Source: Cephalothrix simula
Taxonomy: Eukaryota; Nemertea; Palaeonemertea; Archinemertea; Cephalotrichidae
Direction of reading: 5' to 3'
DNA length: 17,692 nt
Assembly: GCA_035591015.1 (NCBI GenBank)
Contig: JAXIUW010240285.1
Location: 1-17,692 of the forward strand
This document shows positions 17,235-17,692 of this stretch, piece after piece; within the stretch, counting starts at the first letter, position 1; every line of letters starts with the position of its first letter. The notes under the pieces are model-generated. The model was given only the letters and a program-made list of their open reading frames with translations. It did no database searches and had not been told where the DNA came from. The position numbers were made by a program, and so were the translations under genes.

Positions 17235-17692
17235 CAGTGCGCTCTCCTATTCCGGGTCTGTCCTATTCCTGGTCTGCCCTATTCCGAATCACCTCAATAA
17301 ACTTCGTCCCATAATTTTAATGTAGGCATTGAAACATCAATTTGAAATATATTTTTCTAGCTTTCCAAAAATATGTGGTATAAAACATAATTTGCAAAAT
17401 TGACCTGTCTGCGCATGTATTAAACTTAACGTTTTGCGGCGTTCAACAAGCAGGTTCACTCGAAAGTTTTGAGGTAAATTTTGAAACCAAAATATGAACA
17501 AAATAAAATGAATGGGATATCTTCTTTTTTGTTGTTGAAATGTACTCTCTCAAAATTTAAGGCGTCAGAAAATATCGATTTGTATCGGGTTGGAAAAATC
17601 GATAATTACGGCTCAACGGTAGTATCTGGTTAAATAGTCCGGTAATATTTATAATGTATTACTACGCCGTAACTACAGAAACTATTTTAATT
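17235..17692. mobile_element. Possible left end of a Tc1/pogo-like DNA transposon, truncated by the window
   Basis: After a TA dinucleotide (17233-17234) the sequence CAGTGCGCTCTCCTATTCCG resembles the CAGT-N-CTCT-type ends of pogo/Tigger elements, which insert at TA. It is followed by the 16-bp repeats described separately. No matching inverted end lies within the window, so the other end would be beyond 17692. The rest is AT-rich without a transposase frame. The call rests on the terminus pattern alone. Confidence 0.3.
17245..17292. repeat. 16-bp tandem repeat, about three units
   Basis: TCCTATTCCGGGTCTG (17245), TCCTATTCCTGGTCTG (17261) and CCCTATTCCGAATCAC (17277) are spaced exactly 16 bp apart, with decreasing similarity. 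Repeats just inside a transposon end often bind transposase. Confidence 0.75.

Noticed and set aside
17296-17301. AATAAA as the polyadenylation signal of the giant gene
   Set aside because: It lies nearly 1.9 kb past the stop, beyond an inserted transposon and within another candidate element. It is possible but unsupported, and AATAAA is expected by chance in this AT-rich DNA.
1-17692. CRISPR array, tRNA or rRNA genes
   Set aside because: No regularly spaced direct repeats with unique spacers, and no recognisable tRNA or rRNA sequence, were seen by eye on either strand. A tRNAscan or Rfam search was not possible here.

Overview
This is a window of animal nuclear DNA with one large protein-coding gene on the + strand; no bacterial features are present. 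It is AT-rich, its introns and flanks hold degraded DNA transposons, and it has a canonical animal splice acceptor and NRF-1/YY1-type promoter motifs. The palindrome TACATGTA occurs six times (519, 807, 1171, 1613, 14831, 15278), an octamer I recall as unusually common in bivalve and other mollusc genomes. A mollusc or another lophotrochozoan is therefore my best guess, held weakly.

Layout. Positions 1-409 look like a TATA-less promoter, 5' UTR and first coding exon. There is an NRF-1 palindrome at 148-157 and a YY1-like motif overlapping the ATG at 256. A likely phase-1 splice donor follows 409. Positions 410-2914 are an intron. Near its start (about 1104-1487) lies a diverged, inverted copy of the promoter and first-exon start. 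It also holds fold-back structures and a 308-bp transposon-like element (1521-1828). The acceptor at 2913-2914 opens a single exon running without interruption to the stop at 15412-15414. It has about 12.5 kb of coding sequence and 4,166 codons, giving a predicted protein of about 4,217 residues.

The giant protein reads from N to C terminus as: a helical domain I cannot name; a long acidic Ser/Asp-rich region with a 58-residue tandem repeat; an array of about eight or nine C2H2-type zinc fingers; a long Lys/Ser-rich basic region; a second acidic region with a 44-residue tandem repeat; and then four copies of a roughly 175-residue module. Each module looks like two RRM-like domains, the second more recognisable than the first. 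A near-identical 130-residue basic/serine tandem duplication separates modules 2 and 3. An RS domain follows module 4. The tail carries repeated Trp-Asp motifs resembling the U2AF-homology ligand motifs of splicing factors. Together this suggests a nuclear scaffold for RNA processing that also contacts nucleic acid through fingers. The function is inferred from architecture only, and I do not recognise the protein as a named family member.

Downstream of the gene lie a short AT-rich 3' flank, a cleanly bounded 807-bp non-autonomous hAT-type element (15821-16627, 19-bp terminal inverted repeats, perfect 8-bp target duplication AACAAAAC), an uninformative AT-rich stretch, and a possible Tc1/pogo-like transposon end starting at 17235.
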